This document shows, one piece after another, positions 1-12,200 of a stretch of 64,000 nucleotides of DNA. The notes under the pieces are model-generated. The model did no database searches and was not told where the DNA came from. It saw nothing but the letters and a program-made list of their open reading frames with translations. Within the stretch, counting starts at the first letter, position 1; each line of letters begins with the position of its first letter. The position numbers and the translations under genes were made by a program. Origin of the DNA: Pempheris klunzingeri (lineage: Eukaryota; Chordata; Actinopteri; Acropomatiformes; Pempheridae); NCBI RefSeq assembly GCF_042242105.1, contig NC_092019.1:19954828-20018827 (forward strand). The letters run 5' to 3'.

Positions 1-1375
1 CTGTCCTAACACGCCAAAGAAAGGATTGTGATGGTAATCCAGATGAAACACGGAGGGGGGAAGTGTTTTCCTCCCATGCAGCACAGGAGGAACAGCTCAA
101 CTGAGTCCAGCCACCGAGGTGGAGGGTTTACACATGCAGGAAAACGAAAGTGGACCAGAACTAAAATAAATAAATTGAAAAAAAAAAAAAAGAATATTAA
201 AAAACAGGCCACCATACAATGCATGGTATCATGAAAACAAGCCACGCTGATCAAACGAATTATTGGATCAATAGTGATTGATCACATCACGTTTAGATGT
301 TGACTCGTGTCCTTGTGGAGTGATGGATGAGTCAAAGAAAAAAAAAAAACAGGCCCAAAACGAAATAACGAGAAGAAAACTAAATGACTCAAAACGAAAT
401 CATAATTTAAAAATAATGTAGCATAAATAATATACAATATAATATACAACCAATTCACTCTCAACATCAAATTAAAGAGCAGCAAAAAAGCTAGAATAAG
501 ATATAAATAGGTAAGATAAAGAAAAGTATTAGAAAAGAAATCATTTAGCCTGTCAACAAACACCAGGAGGACAATAATTTAACTGTTCAATATTCCTATA
601 TCTGAATGAATACTTTAGTGTATAATTTTTCTAAAATGAGTCACAGTTATCTGTGCGGATGAAACACGAACATCGCCTTAACTATTGTGTTGAAGTTTGA
701 TGTGTTGATGAATGGAGGAACAGCTTCCACTCATGTTTCAGAGGAGACCTGTCGACTTCATCACAACGACCACAACGACCCCTTGTGGAGCCGCAAAACA
801 CGCGTGTTTAAGGCCCTAAATATTCTACAGCTGATCACATCAAGCACCAGAAGACATTTACAAGTAATAGCAGCACAAAGCAGAGAGAGTTTTGCCCCTC
901 ACTGATGCCTTAAAACGAAAAAAAGAGAATAAAATACTTCTTCTTGTCTCTAGAGGAATTAATGTATAATGTAAAACAGCACCTAAAACCTTTAGGTTTA
1001 TGGGGAGAAGACGGCAGGATAAAACGAGGGGGAATTTAATAGGATGTTTTACTGTAAAGCCGAATCCACCCAGAACACATCAGATTTTATTTGATGCAAC
1101 CAGGTATCGATTAGTTCGTCATTTCCCCTGTGATGTTTACCCATCATGATTTAGTGATTTTTGTTTAATGAGTCTTTTATGAGATAGCTGTTGTTGTTGT
1201 TGTTTTTTTGTGGTAGTCTATTTTTTTAAATCTGGAAAATAATGAAAATGTACCTCTGTATGCATGTTTTACTACTCCCTGACATTTTAACGTGATTTAG
1301 GATGAGACATCCCGGAATGGAACATTATTTAAAGAAATAAATCTGGCTCAAGAAAGAAATTGCTTGAATCGCTTA
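1..1375. other. Left-flank non-coding DNA, no gene recognised
   Basis: This AT-rich stretch contains only short ORFs with homopolymer-derived residues (poly-Lys or poly-Phe from A/T runs near 180 and 335). I see no splice-flanked exon or familiar protein motif. In the human locus the neighbour on this side is EPHA10 or CDCA8 as I recall, but no part of either is visible here. Confidence 0.6.
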
Positions 1376-1379
1376 CATA

Positions 1380-1648
1380 TTTAACCCTTTAATGCCTGAG
1401 CCGTGAAATTATTGCCAGAAAATTCGCATTTTTTGGCACTTGAGTGTTTATTGAACTTTCTGACAAATTACTAAAAAAAAAAAAAGGTTTAATTTGTATC
1501 ATTGTGGCTACATCCGGCATTTTTGCGCAATTTATTGCTCACAGTTTGTTTATCTTAAACAAAAATACAAAACACACAAAAACACATCACACTGATGAAA
1601 TAGAGGTGTGTGTATCAAATATGATGCACTTGGCGTTAAAGGGTTAAT
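1380..1648. mobile_element. Small inverted-repeat element (MITE-like), TTAACCCTTTAA ends
   Basis: The left end reads TTTAACCCTTTAATGCC. The right end, reverse-complemented, reads TATTAACCCTTTAACGCC, so the element has near-identical terminal inverted repeats about 265 bp apart. The interior has no coding capacity and includes an A13 run. Elements with TTAACCCTTTAA ends are frequent in teleost genomes in my experience; the superfamily is not determined. The flanks resemble TATTTA on both sides and may be a target-site duplication. Confidence 0.6.
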
Positions 1649-1757
1649 ATTTACTGTTACAGCAGGAGATAGACTACAATGTAAGCAGCTTTAAACGCCG
1701 CACCACGTCTGCTTTAAACCGGCAACATGTTTTATTGGCCTTCAGGAGTTTTTCAGA

Positions 1758-1783
1758 CTCTCCTCTCTCTCTCTCTCTCTCTT
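1758..1783. repeat. (CT)n microsatellite
   Basis: An uninterrupted CT dinucleotide run in non-coding DNA upstream of MANEAL. Confidence 0.9.
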
Positions 1784-2639
1784 TAATATCATAGCCTCAG
1801 AAGTTCAAACTATAAAAGCCAAACCTTCACACCAGCTTATAACTGGGTGATGTGGTCACCAGCACCTTGGACAGCAATATGCTCGACAATAGGTGGGTGA
1901 AGTTTGTTATTTTAAACTAAACCTCAAATGACTTAAAAGCCTTGTTGCGTGAGGATTTCTATAAATATACCAGCTTATGTTGCGACAAGCTGCTTTGCAG
2001 ACAAAGGAAACAGTCTAATGAAGTGACAAGGGCTCGGGTCAGTTCCAGTGGAGAGGTCAATGGCTCCTAAGTGCTGCCTCACATCATGTTGGCCTCAAGC
2101 CAAGGATCTCACTGCTGGACCCAAGCCAAGCTGCTACCAGCTAATGGACTACAAACATGGCTGTCCCTTGTTCTCTTGGTCTTTTGCCTTTCCGCTAATA
2201 ACAACAGTAATAATGTTAAATCTTGCCTCACTTGTTCACCAACTTCTCCGCTCTCTGTACCTGTTAACCTGCACATTACAACCTGTAGACGTCGAGGGCG
2301 CCAGTTTCCGACGGGACGAGAAGGCAGCACGATGAAGCGCCCTTGTTTTCTATAAAACAGCCGCTAGATGTCAGGATAACTCTGAAGTCAGACACTGGAG
2401 TTTGGGCTTTAAAAAGCGGTGTTATGATTGATGTTGGTCTCCTGCTAAGAGATCACACATCTGACATAACGACAAGACAAACTCGATCTTTGCTGCTGCA
2501 GACATGCACACACGTATGGTTTCATTTGTTCCCCTTACAAGTTGGGCTAAACTTCTTAGTGCGCAAGCCTCCGCAGCCGTGCGCAAAGGAGCCAAACAGA
2601 TACCAGACGAGTCCCGCCTCTTTGATGTCCACAACGGAC

Positions 2640-2830
2640 TGCGCTGGAGGAGAAACCGACCAATCACGGAGGCCGGGAAACCCCTCCTGACACCGTCCCC
2701 GGAGAGCATCACTCTGCGTCTGGACGCCGATCATCTGTCCGCTGTCAGGTGGAGGGGATCGGCTGCTGGGCGGGACGCGGCGGCCAGCCGGAGGAGGAAC
2801 GCAGCTCAGGGAGAGACAGTTTGGAGATGA
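2640..2830 (+). promoter_or_regulatory. Probable MANEAL core promoter (CpG-rich)
   Basis: The CpG-dense stretch carries a CCAAT box at 2660-2664 and a GGGCGGG GC box at 2768-2774, with no TATA box in a fitting place. It lies 440-630 bp upstream of the MANEAL start codon, and the CpG-rich character continues into the first exon. The transcription start itself is not visible, so the exact promoter limits are inferred. Confidence 0.5.
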
Positions 2831-3267
2831 GATGAGTGAGACCTCCTCGATCGGCCCACATACAGCATTAAAGCCCTCCAGGAGCTGAAGGGAGGACCCG
2901 TCAATCGGCTCGGTTGCTCCCATAGCGCACGGAGCAAGAAAAGTGAGTTTCCGTCGCCTCACCGGCTGCAACACGAAGCTCAGCAGGGTGCAAAAAACAG
3001 AAATATGAGGCTGCAGAAGAAAGTTACAAACCTCATCGCCAACTGCGTCGGATAGTCTGCTGGTGGTTTGCAACCATGTAGCCACTTGTAGGTCTGAGCA
3101 GGATATGCTATTTATTTGCAGATGCCATGCAGACACTTTGAAGAGAAGCTCGTGGGTTGTGAGGTGAACTCTCGGTGCGGGGGGAGCAGAGGCAGGACAC
3201 AGAGAGGTGTTATTTGCGTTCCTGGTCGCGTCCGCGCCGTTTGCAGCTCGTGCCGCTCCAGCCAAAC

Positions 3268-6200
3268 ATGGCAAGGCTCCGGAGGAAAGCGTGCATAGCT
3301 CTGTTTCTCTTCACGCTCTTCGTCTTTGGGACCATGATGGGACTGAGGACCCTGAAGCCCAGTGACGGCTTCTCGGATCTGGCTCCGGGGTTGGAGCTCC
3401 TGCCGATGATAGGAGGGAAGGTGGACCGGCGCTCCGTGTCCCGCGAAGCCACCGCGTCCCCGGGTCAGGCGCGCCCGGCCGGCAGCAACACCAAAGCAGT
3501 TATGTCCAACTCCGGCCCAGAGGGGACCATATTTTACGATGTTCATATTTTTTACTACACCTGGTACGGAAACCCACACATGGACGGCAAATACATTCAC
3601 TGGGACCACATCCTGGTTCCGCACTGGGACCCCAAAATCGCATCCAGCTACCCGAGAGGGAGACACATGCCGCCCGAGGACATCGGCTCCAGTTTCTACC
3701 CTGAACTCAACCCGTACAGCTCCAGGGATCCGGACGTGTTGGAGTCCCACATGGAGCAGATCGGAGCGTCTGCGGCAGGTATAGTTCAGAGACGCAACGG
3801 GCATCCTGACTTTCTTGGAGAGAGAGTAAAAAACATGCTGAGTGTTGTTTTTTTGTGCTGAGCAGCTGCTCAGAAAGCTGCCCTCTCTAAGCGCAAAGTT
3901 GCCTCCTTTTCGCTCGAGGGGCAGAAAACATTTTCAGCACCACACATCCGCCGGACAGCTCCCTACCCGCTCAGCTCAACCCTCAAATGTTTGCTGCAGC
4001 TCGCAGGGAGACACATCAAGGCTTTAAAAAGCTCCCGTCATTAAGAGATCAACTCTGCATTATAAATAGCCTACCCTCCTGACAATTTCAACATCTATTC
4101 AGGAGATCTTCACGTGTGGTTCAGTTTTAGAGTGTGTCTGTCCCCAACAGAGACACACACCCTCATGACGGGGCAATGTGTTTGAAATAAATATCAGGAT
4201 ATTGATGAGAATGTATTTTAGAATATGGTTATGACAAAAATTACAGTAAAAATACAACAGACAAATTAATTTGTATGCTTTTCGTTCGTTTTGTAAAAAG
4301 CTTCAATAGCCAGTTTTCTGTGTTTGGGTAAAACAGTAACACAATATGGTCACATCATATTTAAGATACATTTCCCTTTGGAGTCAGTAAAGGCTAATAT
4401 TTTATGTAACTTTATGTAATCAGGTCTTTTCATGAGAGACCACCTCAACACAAAAACATTTAGTCAGACAATCACACGACCAGCATTCAAGATACAACAC
4501 ATCCAAAGCCAAATGGCCAACAATCAAGTGACAAATCGATTTAATGAAAACAATAAGAAGAGTCATAGCACATATCTGACAATAGAGCTTGAAAATCTTC
4601 AAGGGGAATGAAATAAATTAAATTTAGATTTAAAATCTGAGGTTAAGTTGGATTTTGTACCGTAGTTACAAGATTTAAGTAAAAGAAGAGACGGACATTG
4701 GTAGATTATCACCCAGCTCTGATGCCCCTTATGTCTATTCTGACAACTGACATCTCATGAAATCTTAATCAGCGTGTCTTTTGCAATAGTCTTTTCAAAA
4801 ACTTGCAATGGCTCCCTAAAAGAGAGCCGGGTCCCGCAGCCTGGTGTCGGGTGGCAGCCCGCTGTGTCCAGCCGTCAGCAGCCAACACATGATAGCCCCG
4901 GATGCTTCTGTTGTGTGGCTCAGTAAGTTATTGTACACCATCCGGAGTGATGACCAGACCGTCCGCCCCTCTGAAACCTCACCTCCTTGACAGATGGACC
5001 ATGGGAGTGCCGCTTCACAATTCTTAGTTAAAACAATCAATTTAATTGGACACCACAGCCAGCCAAACCCTAAATAGTTCCATTTGGCTTGATGACTGAT
5101 TCCCCACCACTTCACTGAGGCCCATAAATAAAATGAATAGCTGCGGCCATATTCTTAATACACGCAGACATTGTTGGGTATTGTAATCTAATAGTCCCCA
5201 CAGCTCCACAGCAAGCGGACACGAATTTAATGAATTAGCTCTGAGTGCATATCCCATGTGCCAGATCCTCTCTGGTGCCAGGCCCCGCTGTGGCTGATAT
5301 GAAGCTATTTCTCAGCGAGCATCAGAGCCAGAGGAAACATTTTTCTGCTGAAATTTATGATCTGTCACACACTCGAGCTGCACAGAGAGATTGGCACTAA
5401 AACAAGACATAATAAATAGTCCAAAGACGGCAGATGTATATTCATCAATCAGGTGCAGGTTATGAATAATGGGCAGGTGGGCATTCAGACACAAACCATC
5501 AACTCTCCTCCATAGAGCCACGGATCGATTACTGAGCAGGTCTAGCGGGCAAAGACCCAGGAGCCCAAGGGGTTATGGGGCCACAGGACCAGTGCCACTA
5601 TTTGAAGTGAATGTCTACATTTCTTGTGGAAAGGTAAAAAAAAAAACATTCACAATGAGATGCAAAAAGGCCACAAAGAGTTGTGTTTTGCTCTTTGTGA
5701 TGTCTTCCTCCTTTTTCCTATTTAGGAGGGGGAGGGGTGGGGGTGCTTTTACATATCTGTGCCCAAGTACCCATTGCCACCATCGGGCTGAGCCCTGTAA
5801 AATACGTGCAGTAATTACCCTAATGGATTACCAGGGCAGAAATTTTACAGCGTGTTCAATAAAAGTGCAACTGACTGTGTTCGTTCGATGGTCTCAAATG
5901 AGTCTGTAAAACTGTATGAAGGGCTGCATGAAAACCTCACCGAAGATTAATGACAGCAAAAGTTTTTCAGCACCCTTTTCTCCCCACAGGATTGTCAGCA
6001 TTTCTTACTCTCAGCATGAAATCCATACATCATTTAAACAATGTGTAAGATAGCGTTTTTGCGCGTTCATAAGCATTTTGAACATAAGTTATCATCAATA
6101 GATGCTCTCTGAGGTATTAGCCAGTGTCTTTGGTCCAGGAAGGATGGCCCAACTCATGAGTTTTTGTGTATCTCCAGGGGTTCTGGTCCTGTCCTGGTAT

Positions 6201-9200
6201 CCTCCTGGCCTGGCTGACGACAACGGGGAACCCGCTGAGGATTTAGTACCAGCTGTACTGGATGCTGCATATAGACACAACCTCAAGGTAAAAGGCATCA
6301 GCACATTCTGAGTGTGTGTGTGTGTGTGTGTGTCTGTAGGTTTGTGAGTGTGAGACCTAAAGCAAAGTGGGGAATGAGTCCATGGCTCAAAAAAGAGCAA
6401 TGAATCAAATCCATTCGGAGGTGAGATATTCAGCTCAATTTTTACGGCACACTGTTTGTTCAATTTTAAGCCTGTTAATGGAAGACTAATGAGCAATAAC
6501 ACAGCAATAATGCTGATATGGACCCTGGCCAAGATGGCAACAGATGAAACAATACAAAATCAGACCAATAAAACAATAACCAAAACACATATTAATGCTA
6601 TAATATGACTAAAAGTAGGCTAGGAACAGGCGCAATCAAGAGAGGAAATTACATAAAGTTTGCAGCCATCTTGAATTCTGTGAGAGACATCAGATTCATC
6701 AACTTAATTCCCTTATGCAGACTGTTCCATGTGGCTGGAGCAGAAAACCAAGGCTTTCCTTGCCACCTCTGTCTGTACGCTAGAGACGAACAGCAGATGC
6801 CCTGCGATCGAGATAGTGATTGCAAGATGTGAAATAAATTTGCGGAGACATAAATGTAATTTGCTCAGAATGGCTTTTTAAATGAAAATATAAGAGGGAC
6901 ACGCATATCAACATGGACGGAGACGACCAGCCAACTCTGGAATACAAAGCACAGTGATGTGTGAGTGGTTTTTATTCTCTCTCTCTTTAATGTCATTGTG
7001 CTACTGTCCAACAGTCCAATAAGCCAAGACACTTTGCTGATGCATTAATAATATACAACAAATCACCATAATCAAGAACTTGCAAAAAGGTGGCATCGAC
7101 CAGCCTTCTTCCAAAGACAAACAGGACCCGTATCTAACATAAAAACTTCAGTCTCAGTTCCTTCACAAGGTTTTCAATACATTGCTTAAGAGAAGAACAT
7201 CCATCAAGCGAAATACTCATGTATTTGTATCAGGTAACATGTTTTACAATCTCCACAATGTCTGTAGGCTTTCTCCTAACTTTAGAAAACAACATCAACC
7301 TAGTTTAATTCGTACTATTTTCAGCTCAGTGAGCTAAGACTACAAAATGTATGAAGTGTATCTACAGTAGGAGAGAAAATCCACAGCTACAAAACACCTT
7401 ATCATCTGTGTATTCGCTTCATGCACGCAAACACCTAAGTTATTTATGTAAAGAGAGAATAAAAGTAGGCCAATTACAGAACCTTGAGGCACTCCATTAA
7501 GTACAGTAAGCCAGCCTGAACTGCACCCACTGACTTTCACACAATATGAACTAAATGAAACTACAAAAAAAAAACTACAAATGACACAGACAGTGTGCTG
7601 TATATAGTACAGTGTAGTATCAGTGTAGGCTAATTGCGTAAAACCAATAGCTATAGTTTTCGCTCTGAATGGCTGCCAGAATATGAATGAGGCTTAGGTT
7701 CAGTGTGAAAATAGAGATTGTCTGCCATCATTCCATCATTTTACTCAGAGCACTGTGGCACAGGAGGAGCTAGAGAAAGATTATTAATGAGTCACAGAGG
7801 TGAACAGAAAGTTTAACACTGCTCAGGATAGTGGTCTTAAAGCAGCCATTGTGCTGTGGTGTGTTATACACAGAAGCTGCCGTTTCTTTCTGTCACAGGA
7901 GAGTAAGACTGAGAGCTTTTGAACTTGTTCTGCTGCCTCCTATAAAGCTGTCCATGTTACTCAGGGATTTGACTCCGGATGTTTGCAGCTGCAGCGACAT
8001 CTCCAGCATTAGAGCAAAAAACAGGTCAAAGAGCCGCTGGATCAGTTGCTCGGGAGCACATCAGCAGGATGGAGAAGTAGGGGGAGTAGGGAAAGAGGGA
8101 GGGCAGTGAAACCACATGACCAATTGCCAATTAGGTTGGAAAATGGCATGTTGTAGGAAACAACTATTCATGTTGGTCTCTTTGCCTCCTGCCACAGGGA
8201 ACGCTAGCTTGTAATATGATGCAATTCATGTCAGACACTCTCCACATAGAGAGAGAGAGAAGGCGAAGAAAGGAAGTGGGAGGCAGAGAGAGAGAAATAC
8301 AGGATTATGACACTATCTTTGATGGCACAGCTGTCAGCTTTTGATTTATGCAAATATCCAACGATCAGAGTTTGAAGTGCTTTTGTTGGACTTTCCCTTA
8401 TAATTTCTGATAAATGAGCACAGAAAAGGGATACATCATGCTTTCGTGTGTTGATGTGCATGCTAAAAGCTGATCAGACATCAAAGTGAGCCTTTTTACT
8501 GAATGAATTTGAAATTACATATCAGAGAGACAGGCTCGTAAGAGTTTTCCTATGTCAAAGGAGGTGCCATTAATAATGCACCAGCAGTATATGCACAACA
8601 CTGTGCATGCTTAAGTGAAGTAAATCAGCTAACTGACATGTGAGCGGGCCGGGAACCAGATAAAAGCATCAGCATTACTGTAAGGTTTTGTTTGAGCTCC
8701 TATGATTTTAAGATCTGAAACGGCCGGTCAGTCATTAGTCAGTCAAACTTGTAGGGGGAAAAACACCACTGTTCTTCCTGGATGACTGAAGTCAGCAAGT
8801 TGTCTTTTCATAAATTTATAGGTATGTTGATATTTGAATGTATAGCACCAAAAATAACCAGTCACCAACGTATAAGGAAACAAGTTGTATGTACGACTTG
8901 CTGATGTTATCACTGAGGTTAATGACAGAGGAAAGTAGTTGGAAGGATCATTATTGCAGCACAATTCATTATCATGCTAGTGTTTTGTGGCCTGATGTGA
9001 AGCTAAAATAATTTATTCTCTGCCAGCAATGTGACACATACTGGCTTTGTCTTCCATATAAACAACTCTGATGAGAGTCATTGGGTTTGTCGGGCCAGTC
9101 TGTCAGATTTGATATCACGTTTGTTTATCTAGGCTCGAGGCAAAGAAATAATGTATCTGTGCGAGGGCCAGAAAAGAACGCCTGGATTAGACATGCAACG

Positions 9201-12200
9201 CTGGGCTGATTAGGTTTTACACATTATGCTGTCAGGAGAGAAGCTAATAGATTGAATTTAATGCTGTGCTTTATTGTGATCAGTGACCCAGCAAGTATGA
9301 CATTTTCATAAAAAGCATAGAGGAGACGTGTGGAAAAGCAGACCATGACATGCTTTATATAAATCAACTGAACATCTCAGTATTTCAGTGAAACAAGAAG
9401 GAAGTGCTTATCTTTGTGTCTTATGAAAGCACTTTGAAGATCACAGAGACCAGAGCAGAGACAGCCTCAGAATAAAATTATTCAGTGTACAGCATGTTGA
9501 GAGCAGCATCCTCTTCCAGTTCTCCTTGTTTCTGACGAACTCCTCCCACTCCCTCTACACAGAAGGACATTTATCTTTGGAGTGCTTCTTCTTGCATAAT
9601 TCCAGCAAAATGCTGACAAGGTAAAGAACTTTGGCTCTCACCATTTGGAACTCTACTGCAAATTTTATAAAGCAACAACCTTAAAAAAAATGATTTGCTC
9701 TTCCCCTCTGAAGGGCGGGCTAAAAGGATCGAGGCAAGCCCAAGGAGGACAGATGGTCCCACAGGAGCCGTGGCAACAGCCAAAAATGTATCAGATCAGG
9801 ATTCAGGAAACACATAATCTGCAGTCTGCTTTTAGTAGCAAAGTGGCTGCCATCCAATCTGAGAAATACTTGTTACAATACATAAGCAGTTTTGTTTTGA
9901 AACATCAAACCCTTGGAGAGTGTGTATGATTACGTTAAAAAAAATCCTTATATTACTGAAAAAGATTACCAAAATATACAGAGATAAGACTCTGAATCAG
10001 AAATCTTCTTCTTGGCTGCTAAACAACTCAAACATTCTTGCTGTGAAAAAGGGACAGGACACCTGTCCATGTGCACTTTGTTTTCCATTTGATATTTCTG
10101 CCCTTCCTTGTCCTGTGCTGTCTTCCTAACTGAGGATGAGGATTTCACTGAGCTTCCTAACTAACTTGATGAGGCAGTGTAAGACAGCATGCGAACAAGT
10201 CTTTACAGTGCTTTTATGTAGTTCAGTGGTCCATGAATGTGGCGTTAACCTTTCCAAGATTCATGGACGGATTAACCTATTAAGGGGCCCTGGGCCAAAA
10301 TTTTCTGTTGGGCCACTATTGACCCCAAAACATACTGCAATTGTGTATTGTCTGACAGCAGAGGGTTTTGCCATTTCGTCTTTAAAAATTACTGATTACT
10401 TTTTCTGATTAATGTTCTGTGGATCGGCTAATTGATTATTTGCCTAATCATTGCAGTTCTAGTCTAAGCTGATTTAATTCCGTGAAATGTAAGTTAGAGC
10501 ATCTTTGTCTTCAGTAAAGCTTCAGTATGTCTGAGTGATACAGAATATGTGATCTATCAAATTTGATTGGATTGAACAGAAATGGTTGTGGCTAATGGAG
10601 TTGTAGAGGACTGCTGCCCTCCACCAACATCTCCTTTTGTCTGTGTTCTTATCAGGAGGATGGATGAAAATTATATAAAGTAGAGCATAATCACAACATA
10701 ATGATGTTTTTGCCATCTTAGCTTTTCAACAGGAAAGGAAAAGGGAATGATTTTGCTCTAAAAAATGTATATTCTAAAATTGCTTTAGGATATTTTTTTG
10801 GCACATAAAAAGATATAACAGAGGGAGACACAAGTAGAACTTGGAAAATATATTTAACTTGGGTGTCGTTTGGAAATACAGCTTTGCCAAGTTTGGGGAA
10901 GTTCCATGCACCCATAGTCATATATGGGGCTGTATGTTCACAAGTAAAAATGTAGATGAATGGAAAAGGGAGCAAAGTCACCTCAACAAAAACAAATCCA
11001 ACCGCCATTATGCTTGCAATCCCACAGCACACGGCTAAAAACACACTGACCCTTCTGTGGGTAATGTTGCACAAGACGGCAGTGTACTTTTTATTATATA
11101 AGTTGACTGGTATTTCAGCAGCAGCCACCCACACACAGCTCGTGTATCCTGTTTTTTGTATTGGCAGTTAGAGAACAGATCACATGGAGCCTCCACAGCA
11201 GTGCTACGGCTCAACCTCAGCTTGGAGAAGAGCTGAAATAGTCCTTCTGCCCAGGGGAGGGTGAGGGCGGATTGATGGGGACAGGGTTGGGGGTGGGGTG
11301 GGGTGGGTTTAAAGCTGGGTGCAGGAGGGAGGGAGCAGAGGGGAAATGTGCATCATGGGTCCCATGACTCAGTTTGCCTCTCTGAACAATCTGCACCCTG
11401 CGGGGCTGCAAAAAGTTCTATCCAGTATCTAGGCCATGTAGCTGCATGTACACAAGGGAATAAGGCCCATGGGTGCCCTATGATGGCATCAGCTACACTC
11501 TCTTGTTTCCAGATGCCCGAGTAGCTACATTCAATCTTTTGTGACCCTCCATTACTGCGTGTGTCCATTGGCTTTGACCACAGAATGAAAGTGAAACTCC
11601 TGCATAAAGGAACGTGTTAAGCTTTGTCGAAATTGATCTGATTGTTATAATACCCCTCATACCCCTACCTTAGAGCTTTCTGCATGATGTGACACTAAAT
11701 TCCACTCTGCTCAGCGTAAATCATGTTGGGGTTGTCTCAGGCTCATGCCATCAATGTTTACGAGGCATTAAAATGCTTCGACTGTGTCTCATTTACTGCT
11801 AAATTGCCACAGAGTAATGGGCCAGTGTCTCTGGAAAATGAGCTGAGTTTTCTAGTGGCCTGCAATCTGCTGCAGTGAACAGGAGACCATAACACCTTTT
11901 TTTTTCCCTTCTGTAGATGATAATTGGCTTCATGTCCTCTAATATTTCAGAATAGTTTCATATTTGATCTCATTTTATTGGGCTGTTATTCTACAAGAAG
12001 TGCAGAGAGTTATGGTTATATAAAAGCTGATTTCAGGCTATGAGTTACTCAGACAGCCAATAACTTTCATACTTAGTCTTTCTTCAAATGGATGTTTTGC
12101 CAGCAAAGTGCATCTTACGCTATCAAAATGTATGTTTTGTTGCACATAAAAGTACTTAGCATCTCCATTAGTAGCTCAAGTGGTTCTGTTTTTCATGCCT

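Noticed and set aside
3175..3267. Upstream in-frame ATG of MANEAL
   Set aside because: It would put 31 basic residues before the signal anchor; the ATG at 3268 has better context and fits the family N-terminus.
2522..3804. Long minus-strand ORFs (250 and 230 codons) opposite the MANEAL promoter and exon 1
   Set aside because: They are antisense shadows of CpG-rich leader and coding sequence, with no family resemblance and no splice context.
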